Assembly (NCBI GenBank): GCA_938091275.1
Contig: CALKMY010000209.1
Span: forward strand, 1-6,437
Length of the DNA stretch: 6,437 nucleotides
Reading direction: 5' to 3'
Origin: Candidatus Nanopelagicales bacterium
Lineage (GTDB): Bacteria > Actinomycetota > Actinomycetes > S36-B12
In this document: positions 1 to 5,671 of the stretch, piece after piece
Layout of the letters: each line of letters opens with the position of its first letter
How positions within the stretch are numbered: position 1 is the stretch's first letter
Notes under the pieces: model-generated
Database searches by the model: none
Told to the model about the DNA's origin: nothing
What the model saw: only the letters and a program-made list of their open reading frames with translations
Made by a program: the position numbers and the translations under genes

Positions 1-236
1 GGCACGTTGCCCGCCGCCGGGACGGTATCGAGGTGTCCCGCGATGATGACGCGCGGTGTAAGGCCCCGCGTCTGAGCAATGATCGCGTTTCCCGAGCGAT
101 GGATCGATAGGTGGCCGCACTCCCCCAAGGCAGCTTCGACCAGATCGGCGATCTCCTGCTCGTGGTGAGACTCACTCGGAATATCCACCAGGGCGGTGGC
201 GATCTCGACGACGTCTGCGGAAAGGTCCAACGGCAC
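1..236 (-). CDS. dapE: Succinyl-diaminopimelate desuccinylase, N-terminal part (cut by left edge)
   Basis: Metallopeptidase (M20 family) that hydrolyses N-succinyl-LL-2,6-diaminopimelate to LL-diaminopimelate and succinate in the cytoplasm, the last succinylase step before meso-DAP. Only the first 78 codons lie in the window. The translation opens MPLDLSADVVEIATALVDIP, typical of actinobacterial DapE, continues with the SESHHE segment (residues 21-26), and reaches the first metal-binding motif, HLDTVP, at residues 68-73, where H68 and D70 are the expected zinc ligand and catalytic aspartate. I chose the GTG at 236 because homologues begin with a similar short leader and because a TANNNT element lies 6 nt upstream. 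An ATG at 266 in the same frame would add ten residues and overlap dapD. The gene is divergent from dapD, as in Mycobacterium tuberculosis (Rv1201c/Rv1202). The identification is secure; the start is less so. Confidence 0.9.
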   Translation of the reverse strand, partial: MPLDLSADVVEIATALVDIPSESHHEQEIADLVEAALGECGHLSIHRSGNAIIAQTRGLTPRVIIAGHLDTVPAAGNV

Positions 237-256
237 GTGGATACGGTAGCCCGGTG
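234..256. promoter_or_regulatory. Overlapping divergent -10 elements for leaderless dapE and dapD
   Basis: The 17 bp between the two GTG start codons contain TACGGTA at 242-248. Read on the plus strand, TACGGT (242-247) is followed by 6 nt and the dapD GTG at 254. Read on the minus strand, TACCGT (248-243) is followed by 6 nt and the dapE GTG at 236. Both fit the actinobacterial TANNNT -10 and place the transcription start on the first base of the start codon. Neither GTG has a good Shine-Dalgarno. A possible minus-strand -35 (ACGACA, 273-268, 19-nt spacer) lies inside dapD; no clear plus-strand -35 is seen. This is inferred from sequence pattern only. Confidence 0.5.
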
Positions 257-1210
257 AGCAATTCATCTGTCGTTGAGGAACTCATCCCGGTCTCCGGTCC
301 CGCGTCGGGCTTGGGTTTGGCGACCGTCGACGGGGACACCATCCTCGACGTCTGGTTTCCACGACCCAGCCTCAGTGCAGAGCCCATGGACGTCGCGTCG
401 TTAGACGCAGGAACACGCGGCGACGAGCTCCGCGGGGTGCGAACCGTGGCGGTGCGCACCGTCATCGACGATCTGGCAGCCCCTCCCGTCGACGCGGCGG
501 ACGCCTACCTTCGACTCCATCTACTGTCCCATCGCCTCGTAGGCCCCCGCACCATCAACCTCGAGGGAATCTTCGGCACGCTGCACTTGAACGCCTGGAC
601 CAACCTCGGCCCGGTCGAACCGACGCGTGTCAACGACGTGCACCTACGCGCGCGCTCGAAAGGCGTGCACGTCACCGTCTTCGGCGTGGACAGGTTCCCG
701 CGCATGGTCGATTACGTGATCCCCAGCGGGGTGCGGATCGCCGATGCCGACCGCGTGCGACTCGGAGCCCACGTTGCGGAGGGGACCGTCGTCATGCACG
801 AGGGGTTCATCAACTTCAACGCAGGAACACTCGGCACGTCCATGGTGGAGGGGCGCATCAGCGCCGGGGTGGTCGTCGGCGACGGATCCGACATCGGCGG
901 GGGTGCATCCATCATGGGAACTCTGTCCGGTGGTGGCACCGAGGTGATCAGTATCGGTCGCGGGTGCCTGGTCGGCGCCAACGCCGGCGTAGGGATCTCT
1001 CTGGGAGACGATTGCGTCGTCGAGGCGGGTTGCTACATCACCGCGGGCTCCAAAGTCTTGCTGCCCGATGGGGCGGTCGCCAAGGCGCGCGAGTTGTCCG
1101 GTCACTCGAATGTTCTGTTCCGACGCAATTCGCAGTCCGGGGCCCTGGAGGTAGTGCAGCGCTCGGGGAGTTGGGGCGGGCTCAATGCCGACCTGCACGC
1201 CAACGACTAG
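254..1210 (+). CDS. dapD: 2,3,4,5-tetrahydropyridine-2,6-dicarboxylate N-succinyltransferase
   Basis: Transfers succinyl from succinyl-CoA to tetrahydrodipicolinate, giving N-succinyl-2-amino-6-oxopimelate, the entry step of the succinylase DAP/lysine branch; cytoplasmic and probably a trimer as in the family. The 318 residues match the actinobacterial DapD form (about 315-330 aa). They comprise an N-terminal domain with LATVDGDTILDVWFP (residues 22-36) and YLRLHLLSHRLV (85-96), then a left-handed beta-helix of hexapeptide repeats (about 160-270) with VRIADADRVRLGAH and GTLGTSMVEGRIS. E199 in MVEGRIS matches the glutamate reported as catalytic in the M. tuberculosis enzyme. The C-terminal segment has KARELSGHSNVLFRRNS and ends WGGLNADLH. 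GTG 254 is the only start upstream of the conserved GLATVDG segment that keeps it intact. The first 19 residues are variable in the family. The gene diverges from dapE and converges on gltA. Confidence 0.96.
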   Translation: MSNSSVVEELIPVSGPASGLGLATVDGDTILDVWFPRPSLSAEPMDVASLDAGTRGDELRGVRTVAVRTVIDDLAAPPVDAADAYLRLHLLSHRLVGPRTINLEGIFGTLHLNAWTNLGPVEPTRVNDVHLRARSKGVHVTVFGVDRFPRMVDYVIPSGVRIADADRVRLGAHVAEGTVVMHEGFINFNAGTLGTSMVEGRISAGVVVGDGSDIGGGASIMGTLSGGGTEVISIGRGCLVGANAGVGISLGDDCVVEAGCYITAGSKVLLPDGAVAKARELSGHSNVLFRRNSQSGALEVVQRSGSWGGLNADLHAND

Positions 1211-1224
1211 TGCGTGTCAGGTCT

Positions 1225-1243
1225 GCTGGGTCGTGAAGCCAGC
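1225..1243. terminator. Weak hairpin between the convergent dapD and gltA ends
   Basis: The 49 bp between the two stop codons hold an inverted repeat, GCTGG (1225-1229) and CCAGC (1239-1243), with a 9-nt loop. There is no T-tract on either side, so at best it is a weak bidirectional terminator; it may be chance. Nothing else is visible in this gap. Confidence 0.2.
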
Positions 1244-1259
1244 GTGTTGATTCGGTCGA

Positions 1260-2543
1260 TTAACGCGAGGTCATCGGGGCGTAGTCGCGCAGGACTTCCC
1301 CCACATACACCTGTCGTGGCCGGCCGATCTTGGTCGTCGGATCTTCGATCATCTCGCGCCACTGGGCGATCCATCCAGGAAGTCGGCCAAGCGCGAACAA
1401 GACGGTGAACATGTGGGTCGGGAAGCCCATCGCCTTGTAGATCAATCCCGTATAGAAGTCGACATTCGGGTAGAGCTTCCGCTCGATGAAGAACTCGTCT
1501 GCAAGCGCGACCTCTTCGAGCCGGAGTGCGATGTCGAGAAGCGGATCGTCCACATTCATCTGCTCGAAGACCTCGTATGCCGTCTTCTTCACCACGGCCG
1601 CGCGTGGGTCGTAGTTCTTGTAGACGCGGTGACCGAAGCCCATCAGCTTGATTCCGGCTTCCCGATCCTTCACGGCGCGGATGAAACGATTGACGCCTCC
1701 ACCGGAGGCGTGAATGTTTTCGAGCATCTCCAGCACAGCCTGGTTGGCTCCTCCATGCAGTGGACCGAAGAGAGCATTCACGCCAGCGGAGACGGATGCG
1801 AAGAGATTGGCGTGCGATGACCCGACGAGTCGCACCGTTGACGTCGAGCAGTTCTGCTCGTGGTCAGCATGCAAAATGAGCAATTGATCGAGTGCGCGAG
1901 AAATGATGGGGTTCGCTACGTATTGTTCCGCCGGCACACCGAACGTCATGCGCAGGAAGTTGTCCTCGAAGCTGTAGGAGTTGTCCGGATACAAGAACGG
2001 TTGACCTACGGACTTCTTGTAGGCGTATGCCGCGATGGTCGGAAGTTTCGCCATCAAGCGAATCGTCGAAATGTGGACCTGCTCAGCATCGAACGGATCC
2101 AGTGAATCCTGATAGAAGGTAGAGAGAGCCGATACGGCGGAGGACAACACGGCCATCGGATGCGCGTCGCGGGGGAATCCGTCGAAGAATCGCCGAAGGT
2201 CCTCGTGCAGCATCGTGTGCTTGGTTATCGAGTCGGAGAACTCCGTCAACTGGGCCGCTGTCGGTAGTTCGCCGTAGATCAGCAGGTAGGACGTCTCCAG
2301 GAAGTTTGACTCCTCGGCAAGCTGCTCGATCGGGTAACCCCGGTAGCGAAGGATGCCGGCTTCTCCGTCGATGAAGGTGATAGCTGACGAGCAGGACGCC
2401 GTATTGACGAAGCCGTGATCCAAGGTGACGTGGTCGGTTTCCCGCAGTAGAGCCGAGATGTCGAGGCCGGATTCCCCGACTGTCGACGGTACGACCGGAA
2501 GCGGCACCTCTCCGTTGGGGTGCTGAACCGAGTAATCAGACAC
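1260..2543 (-). CDS. gltA: Citrate synthase
   Basis: Condenses acetyl-CoA with oxaloacetate to citrate, the entry step of the TCA cycle; cytoplasmic. The 427 residues are the usual length for bacterial GltA. Visible landmarks are the N-terminal beta-rich segment with the ITFIDGEAGILRYRGYPI motif (about 55-72), LHADHEQN with H225, GPLHGGAN with catalytic H263, GFGHRVYKNYDPRA with H305 and R314, and VDFYTG with catalytic D362. R396 and R408 near the C-terminus match substrate-binding arginines. All key residues are present. The frame stays open to 2588, but the GTG at 2543 is preceded by AGGAGG with a 5-nt spacer and gives the family-like start MSDYSVQHPNGE. The gene lies 94 bp downstream of dapC in the same direction and has its own candidate regulatory region. 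A methylcitrate synthase is less likely given the length and the N-terminal domain typical of GltA. Confidence 0.96.
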   Translation of the reverse strand: MSDYSVQHPNGEVPLPVVPSTVGESGLDISALLRETDHVTLDHGFVNTASCSSAITFIDGEAGILRYRGYPIEQLAEESNFLETSYLLIYGELPTAAQLTEFSDSITKHTMLHEDLRRFFDGFPRDAHPMAVLSSAVSALSTFYQDSLDPFDAEQVHISTIRLMAKLPTIAAYAYKKSVGQPFLYPDNSYSFEDNFLRMTFGVPAEQYVANPIISRALDQLLILHADHEQNCSTSTVRLVGSSHANLFASVSAGVNALFGPLHGGANQAVLEMLENIHASGGGVNRFIRAVKDREAGIKLMGFGHRVYKNYDPRAAVVKKTAYEVFEQMNVDDPLLDIALRLEEVALADEFFIERKLYPNVDFYTGLIYKAMGFPTHMFTVLFALGRLPGWIAQWREMIEDPTTKIGRPRQVYVGEVLRDYAPMTSR

Positions 2544-2548
2544 GCAAA

Positions 2549-2554
2549 CCTCCT
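2549..2554 (-). promoter_or_regulatory. Strong gltA ribosome binding site (AGGAGG)
   Basis: AGGAGG on the minus strand ends 5 nt before the GTG at 2543. It decides the start: the longer frame to 2588 has no comparable site. The upstream half of the site lies within a 12-bp dyad, CCTGT-N2-ACAGG (2552-2563). Confidence 0.85.
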
Positions 2555-2560
2555 GTGGAC

Positions 2561-2566
2561 AGGCTA
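2561..2566 (-). promoter_or_regulatory. Candidate gltA -10 element (TAGCCT)
   Basis: TAGCCT on the minus strand fits TANNNT and would start transcription near 2554, giving a very short leader of about 11 nt that begins at the Shine-Dalgarno. No recognisable -35 lies 16-19 nt upstream. Such a short leader makes the call doubtful; the real promoter may lie further up, towards or inside dapC. Confidence 0.25.
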
Positions 2567-2610
2567 CCCACGCACACCACCGGCTCACAGCGGGGTGGCA
2601 TAGACACTTC

Positions 2611-2626
2611 TGTGATCCGCCTCACG
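2611..2626. promoter_or_regulatory. CRP/GlxR-like binding site upstream of gltA
   Basis: TGTGATCCGCCTCACG fits the CRP-family consensus TGTGA-N6-TCACA at nine of ten half-site bases; only the last base differs. It lies in the dapC-gltA gap, 12 bp beyond the dapC stop, with its centre about 76 bp upstream of the gltA start codon. GlxR, the cAMP-binding CRP homologue of Corynebacterium, is known to bind upstream of gltA there, and mycobacterial Crp uses the same consensus. The site is seen directly; the regulator and the direction of its effect are inferred. Confidence 0.6.
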
Positions 2627-2637
2627 ACGGCAACTCA

Positions 2638-3705
2638 TCAACCGACGAGTCGAGACACCGCGGCATTCACCCGCTCATCGGTCGCCGTGAGAGCGATTCG
2701 AACATGGTCGTTGTCACCGTAGAACTCACCGGGAGTGACCAAGATCCCCCGTTCGGCGAACCAGCGCGTGGTCTCCCACGAGTCCCGACCCAACGTCGCC
2801 CACAAGTACAAACCCGCAACACTGTGGTCGATCGAGAAGCCCGCAGATTCCAACCCTTGCCGCAGATGGGCTCGTCGCGTCCGGTAGCGATCTCGCTGCA
2901 CATGCACATGTTCGTCATCGCTGTACGCGGCGATGGCAGCTCGCTGAATCGGTCCCGGAACCATCATCCCGAGGTGTTTGCGAACCGACAGCAGCTCGTC
3001 GATGATGCGGCGGTCTCCAGCTACGAATCCGAAGCGGTAGCCCGCCATCGACGAGCGCTTTGACAGCGAATGCACGGCCAACACGTGGGAGAGGTCGCCG
3101 CCATTGACGCGTGGATCGAGCACGGAGATCGGGTCTCGCTCCCAGCCCAGTTCGAGGTAGCACTCGTCACTCACCACGACGACGTCTCGCTCCCGCGCCC
3201 ACGAGACGATCTGTGAAAGTCGCTCCACCGAGAGCACCGCGCCGGTCGGGTTGCCGGGGCTGTTTAACCACACCATCGATGCGTCATCGACGCTCTCGAC
3301 GTCATCGGTGGCCACTACGCGCGCGCCGGCAACCGTGGCGCCGACGGCGTATGTCGGGTATGCCACCTCAGGAATGACGACGGTGCCGGAGTGGCCGATG
3401 TTCAAGCCGGTCGGCAGCCACGCGACCATCTCTTTCGATCCGATCGTGGGGAGAAAACCCACATCGGTGGCTCCGGTACGGCGCGCCAGCCATTGCGTGC
3501 AGGCGTCTCGCAACTCCGGAAGCCCAGCCGTCGTGGGGTAGCCCGGAGAATCCGACGCTTCACACAATGCGCGCTGGACGACGTCCGGTGTGGGGTCGAC
3601 GGGGGTGCCCACCGACAGGTCAACAACGCCGTCGGGGTGCTCCCGAGCGCGCTCCGCAATCGGAGCGAGCGTGTCCCAGGGGAAAGCTGGCAACCGGAGC
3701 GTCAT
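2638..3705 (-). CDS. dapC: N-succinyldiaminopimelate aminotransferase
   Basis: PLP-dependent class I/II aminotransferase that converts N-succinyl-2-amino-6-oxopimelate plus glutamate to N-succinyl-LL-diaminopimelate and 2-oxoglutarate, the step between DapD and DapE. The 355 residues show the fold type I landmarks in order: DLSVGTPVDPTP near the N-terminus (29-40), PGYPTTAGLPELRDA (54-68), SPGNPTG with N152, VVSDECY with D180 and Y183, SLSKRSSMAGYRFGF with the Schiff-base lysine K216 and R224, and the C-terminal VRIALT with R336, expected to bind the substrate carboxylate. The ATG at 3705 has only a weak GGCGGTGA upstream. The gene follows fdxA by 15 bp, the ferredoxin-dapC order found in many actinobacteria, and other dap genes are close by. 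Sequence alone cannot exclude a different aminotransferase specificity, but context supports DapC. Confidence 0.92.
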   Translation of the reverse strand: MTLRLPAFPWDTLAPIAERAREHPDGVVDLSVGTPVDPTPDVVQRALCEASDSPGYPTTAGLPELRDACTQWLARRTGATDVGFLPTIGSKEMVAWLPTGLNIGHSGTVVIPEVAYPTYAVGATVAGARVVATDDVESVDDASMVWLNSPGNPTGAVLSVERLSQIVSWARERDVVVVSDECYLELGWERDPISVLDPRVNGGDLSHVLAVHSLSKRSSMAGYRFGFVAGDRRIIDELLSVRKHLGMMVPGPIQRAAIAAYSDDEHVHVQRDRYRTRRAHLRQGLESAGFSIDHSVAGLYLWATLGRDSWETTRWFAERGILVTPGEFYGDNDHVRIALTATDERVNAAVSRLVG

Positions 3706-3720
3706 CCGGTCACCGCCAAA

Positions 3721-4044
3721 TCAGGCGTCTTCCTTGGGCGGGACATTCGCCAGCAACGCAGCGTCGAACGACTGTCCACCGAGCTTGGCCGCCCCACCCG
3801 GGGAGCCCAAGTCCGAGAAGAACTCTGCGTTGGCCGCCGTGTAGTCCGACCACTCATCAGGGACATCGTCTTCATAGAAGATCGCCTCGACCGGGCATAC
3901 GGGTTCGCACGCGCCACAGTCCACACACTCATCCGGCTGGATGTAGAGCATCCGATCGCCCTCGTAAATGCAATCGACGGGACATTCTTCGATACACGAC
4001 TTGTCTTTGACATCCACACACGGGAATGCGATGACGTAGGTCAC
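3721..4044 (-). CDS. fdxA: 7Fe ferredoxin ([3Fe-4S][4Fe-4S])
   Basis: Small soluble electron carrier with one [3Fe-4S] and one [4Fe-4S] cluster, 107 residues. By comparison with Azotobacter ferredoxin I, C9, C17 and C50 should ligate the 3Fe cluster and C21, C40, C43 and C46 the 4Fe cluster; C25 is an extra, probably free cysteine. The motifs are CIEECPVDC (17-25) and CVDCGACEPVCP (40-51). The N-terminus TYVIAFPCVDVKDKSCIEECPVDCIYEG is nearly that of mycobacterial 7Fe ferredoxins. The C-terminal extension (about 56-107) is acidic, with the usual DEWSDYTAANAEFF and GSPGGAAKLGG segments. GTG 4044 is preceded by GGAGG (4055-4051) with a 6-nt spacer. It is the first gene of a likely fdxA-dapC operon. 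Its redox partner is not in the window, and no role in DAP synthesis is known to me. Confidence 0.95.
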   Translation of the reverse strand: MTYVIAFPCVDVKDKSCIEECPVDCIYEGDRMLYIQPDECVDCGACEPVCPVEAIFYEDDVPDEWSDYTAANAEFFSDLGSPGGAAKLGGQSFDAALLANVPPKEDA

Positions 4045-4050
4045 CTGAGG

Positions 4051-4055
4051 CCTCC
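4051..4055 (-). promoter_or_regulatory. fdxA ribosome binding site (GGAGG)
   Basis: GGAGG on the minus strand sits 6 nt before the GTG at 4044 and fixes this start. fdxA therefore seems to be translated from a leadered message, unlike the starts inferred here for dapD and dapE. Confidence 0.8.
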
Positions 4056-4065
4056 GGTTCGAAAC

Positions 4066-4100
4066 GTTGGTGCCCGGAACTCCCCGACACCGGGGGCAAC
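4066..4100. repeat. Interrupted inverted repeat in the fdxA-cysS gap
   Basis: GTTG (4066-4069) and CCCGG (4073-4077) pair with CCGGG (4090-4094) and CAAC (4097-4100), giving nine pairs with a 3x2 internal loop and a 12-nt terminal loop. A competing perfect hairpin, CCCCG-ACAC-CGGGG, occupies 4082-4095. The dyad lies 11 bp upstream of the fdxA Shine-Dalgarno. It could be an operator or a structure in the fdxA leader; in such GC-rich DNA it may also be incidental. Confidence 0.4.
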
Positions 4101-4104
4101 GCTA
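4099..4104 (-). promoter_or_regulatory. Candidate fdxA -10 element (TAGCGT)
   Basis: TAGCGT on the minus strand fits TANNNT and would start transcription near 4092, giving a leader of about 48 nt that includes the GGAGG. No convincing -35 is present 16-19 nt upstream. It is the best candidate in the gap but remains weak. Confidence 0.3.
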
Positions 4105-4224
4105 CACACCTCTCAGCATGATCGCCGCTTACGGGCCGGCGGACGTTTCGCCGATTCCATCAATCTCCAGACAAGCCGCTCCGTAGCCATCCGGCCATGC
4201 TCTGCCGAGGGGCGCCGAGCCACC

Positions 4225-4230
4225 TAGGGT
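4225..4230 (+). promoter_or_regulatory. Candidate cysS -10 element (TAGGGT), leaderless spacing
   Basis: TAGGGT fits TANNNT and ends 7 nt before the GTG at 4238, the spacing expected if transcription starts on that codon. The same bases include AGGGTGA (4226-4232), which could instead serve as a Shine-Dalgarno 5 nt before the same GTG. Both readings favour GTG 4238 over the in-frame GTG 4229. No clear -35 is seen. Confidence 0.4.
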
Positions 4231-4237
4231 GACGTCC

Positions 4238-5665
4238 GTGAAGCTCTACGACACTCGTACGCGGACGGTCGAAACGATTACCCCGCAGCGCGAGCGTCAC
4301 CTCACCCTGTATGCGTGCGGCCCCACGGTGTACCGCGACGCCCACGTGGGCAATATGCGGACGTTCCTGCTGACGGATCTCATCGCCCGCCTCGCGGGAC
4401 TGCACGGCTGGCACACGACGGTGGTCCAAAACATCACAGACGTGGGACATATGGCCGACGACACCGGCCTCGGAGGTGTCGACGAGGGCCAAGGCGATGG
4501 CGAGGACCGAATTCTGCGTCAGGCCGAGCATGAGGGCCGAGGAGCTCTCGCGGTGGCCCGCCACTACGAAGACGCCTTCCATCGGGACCTTGCCGCCCTC
4601 AACATCCACCCGGCCGACCATTACCCCCGCGCGAGCGAATCGATCGACGACATGATCACCTTGATCGCAGAACTCGTCGATCGCGGACACGCGTACGTCG
4701 GTGGTGACGGTTCGGTCTTTTTCGACGCCCGCTCCGTTGCTGACTATGGCGCTCTGAGCGGCAATCGTCTCGATGACCTGCGGCCAGGACACAAATTCGA
4801 CGCCGACATCGATTCCACCAAGCGATTCCACGCTGACTGGGCCTTGTGGAAGAAGGCACCGGAAACCCGCACGCAGTTGGTGTGGGACACACCCTGGGGA
4901 GTCGGTTTTCCCGGCTGGCATACCGAATGCAGTGCCATGAGCCTCAAACTTTTCGGCACATCAATTGACGTGCATACCGGCGGTATCGATCTGCGCTTCC
5001 CCCACCACGAGGACGAAAGAGCGCAGAGCAATTCGGTGACGGGAACCGACGTTGTTCGCCACTGGGTGCACGCGGAACACCTGCTCTTCGACGGACGCAA
5101 GATGAGCAAGTCGGCCGGCAATGTCGTGCTCGTGGATCACGTCGCCGATCGCGGCATGGACCCCCTCGCGCTGCGTCTGGCTTTCCTTCAGCATCGCTAC
5201 CGCCAGCAAATGAATCTGACCTGGGCGGTCATCGAGGGTGCACAAACAACTCTTGATCGTTGGCGAAAGAACGTGGCTGCGTGGGCGACCTCACCATCGG
5301 CACCCATCCCCGACGATCTTCAGCAGGAGTTCCTGTCCGCCGTCGATGACGATCTCGACACACCGCGCGCTCTTCAGGTCCTGCGATCCGTGGAACGGGA
5401 CAGCAATCTCACCGACGGAGCGCGCTTCGAATTCTTCGCCTGGGCGGATCGACTCCTCGGATTGGATCTCGTCCGCCGGGTCGGGCAGGCCACGGCAGCA
5501 GACCCCCTACCTGACGACGTGCTCGCATTAGCCGCTGAACGCCAGGAGGCACGGGCACAACGTGATTTCGCGACGAGCGATCGGCTGCGAGACGAGCTCG
5601 CCGCCCGCGGGTTCACCGTGACCGACACACCCGACGGGCAGGTTATTGATCGCAGCGACGCCTAG
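4238..5665 (+). CDS. cysS: Cysteinyl-tRNA synthetase
   Basis: Class I aminoacyl-tRNA synthetase that charges tRNA-Cys with cysteine using ATP; cytoplasmic, usually a monomer. Numbered from GTG 4238 (475 residues, normal family length), the Rossmann core has CGPTVYRDAHVGN with zinc ligand C27 and the HIGH-type motif HVGN (36-39). It continues with NITDVGHMADD (65-75), GWHTECSAM with zinc ligand C231, FPHHEDERAQS with zinc ligands H256 and E260, and KMSKS at 288-292. The helical and C-terminal anticodon-binding regions follow, with the usual AERQEARAQRDFATSDRLRDELAARGF near the end. GTG 4229 would add three residues, but MKLYDTRTR is the normal family start. GHMADD followed by a Gly/Asp-rich stretch, in place of the common TDVDDKI, marks a different CysRS subgroup. 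It is not the mycothiol ligase MshC, which lacks this full C-terminal half. Confidence 0.93.
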   Translation: MKLYDTRTRTVETITPQRERHLTLYACGPTVYRDAHVGNMRTFLLTDLIARLAGLHGWHTTVVQNITDVGHMADDTGLGGVDEGQGDGEDRILRQAEHEGRGALAVARHYEDAFHRDLAALNIHPADHYPRASESIDDMITLIAELVDRGHAYVGGDGSVFFDARSVADYGALSGNRLDDLRPGHKFDADIDSTKRFHADWALWKKAPETRTQLVWDTPWGVGFPGWHTECSAMSLKLFGTSIDVHTGGIDLRFPHHEDERAQSNSVTGTDVVRHWVHAEHLLFDGRKMSKSAGNVVLVDHVADRGMDPLALRLAFLQHRYRQQMNLTWAVIEGAQTTLDRWRKNVAAWATSPSAPIPDDLQQEFLSAVDDDLDTPRALQVLRSVERDSNLTDGARFEFFAWADRLLGLDLVRRVGQATAADPLPDDVLALAAERQEARAQRDFATSDRLRDELAARGFTVTDTPDGQVIDRSDA

Positions 5666-5671
5666 TACGCG

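Noticed and set aside
644..1198. Open frame of 184 codons on the minus strand
   Set aside because: It is antisense to the dapD beta-helix region. Its His/Asp/Gly-rich composition comes from reading conserved dapD codons backwards.
2544..2588. 15-residue N-terminal extension of gltA (start at 2588)
   Set aside because: The extension is unlike citrate synthases, while GTG 2543 has an AGGAGG at ideal spacing and gives the normal N-terminus.
2577..2598. Possible dapC terminator hairpin (CCACC ... GGTGG)
   Set aside because: The arms are separated by mismatched G residues and an uneven bulge, and no T-tract follows; it is too weak to list as a terminator.
3391..4227. Open frame of 278 codons on the plus strand
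   Set aside because: It is antisense to dapC and fdxA, both fully supported by motifs. Its product is Arg-rich with no recognisable domain, a typical GC-rich shadow frame.
4229..4237. Upstream GTG start for cysS at 4229
   Set aside because: It has no Shine-Dalgarno at a useful distance and adds MTS before the conserved MKLYDT start; the GTG itself falls within the TAGGGT element.
4160..4921. Open frame of 253 codons on the minus strand
   Set aside because: It is antisense to the catalytic half of cysS, has no family resemblance, and has no supporting ribosome site.
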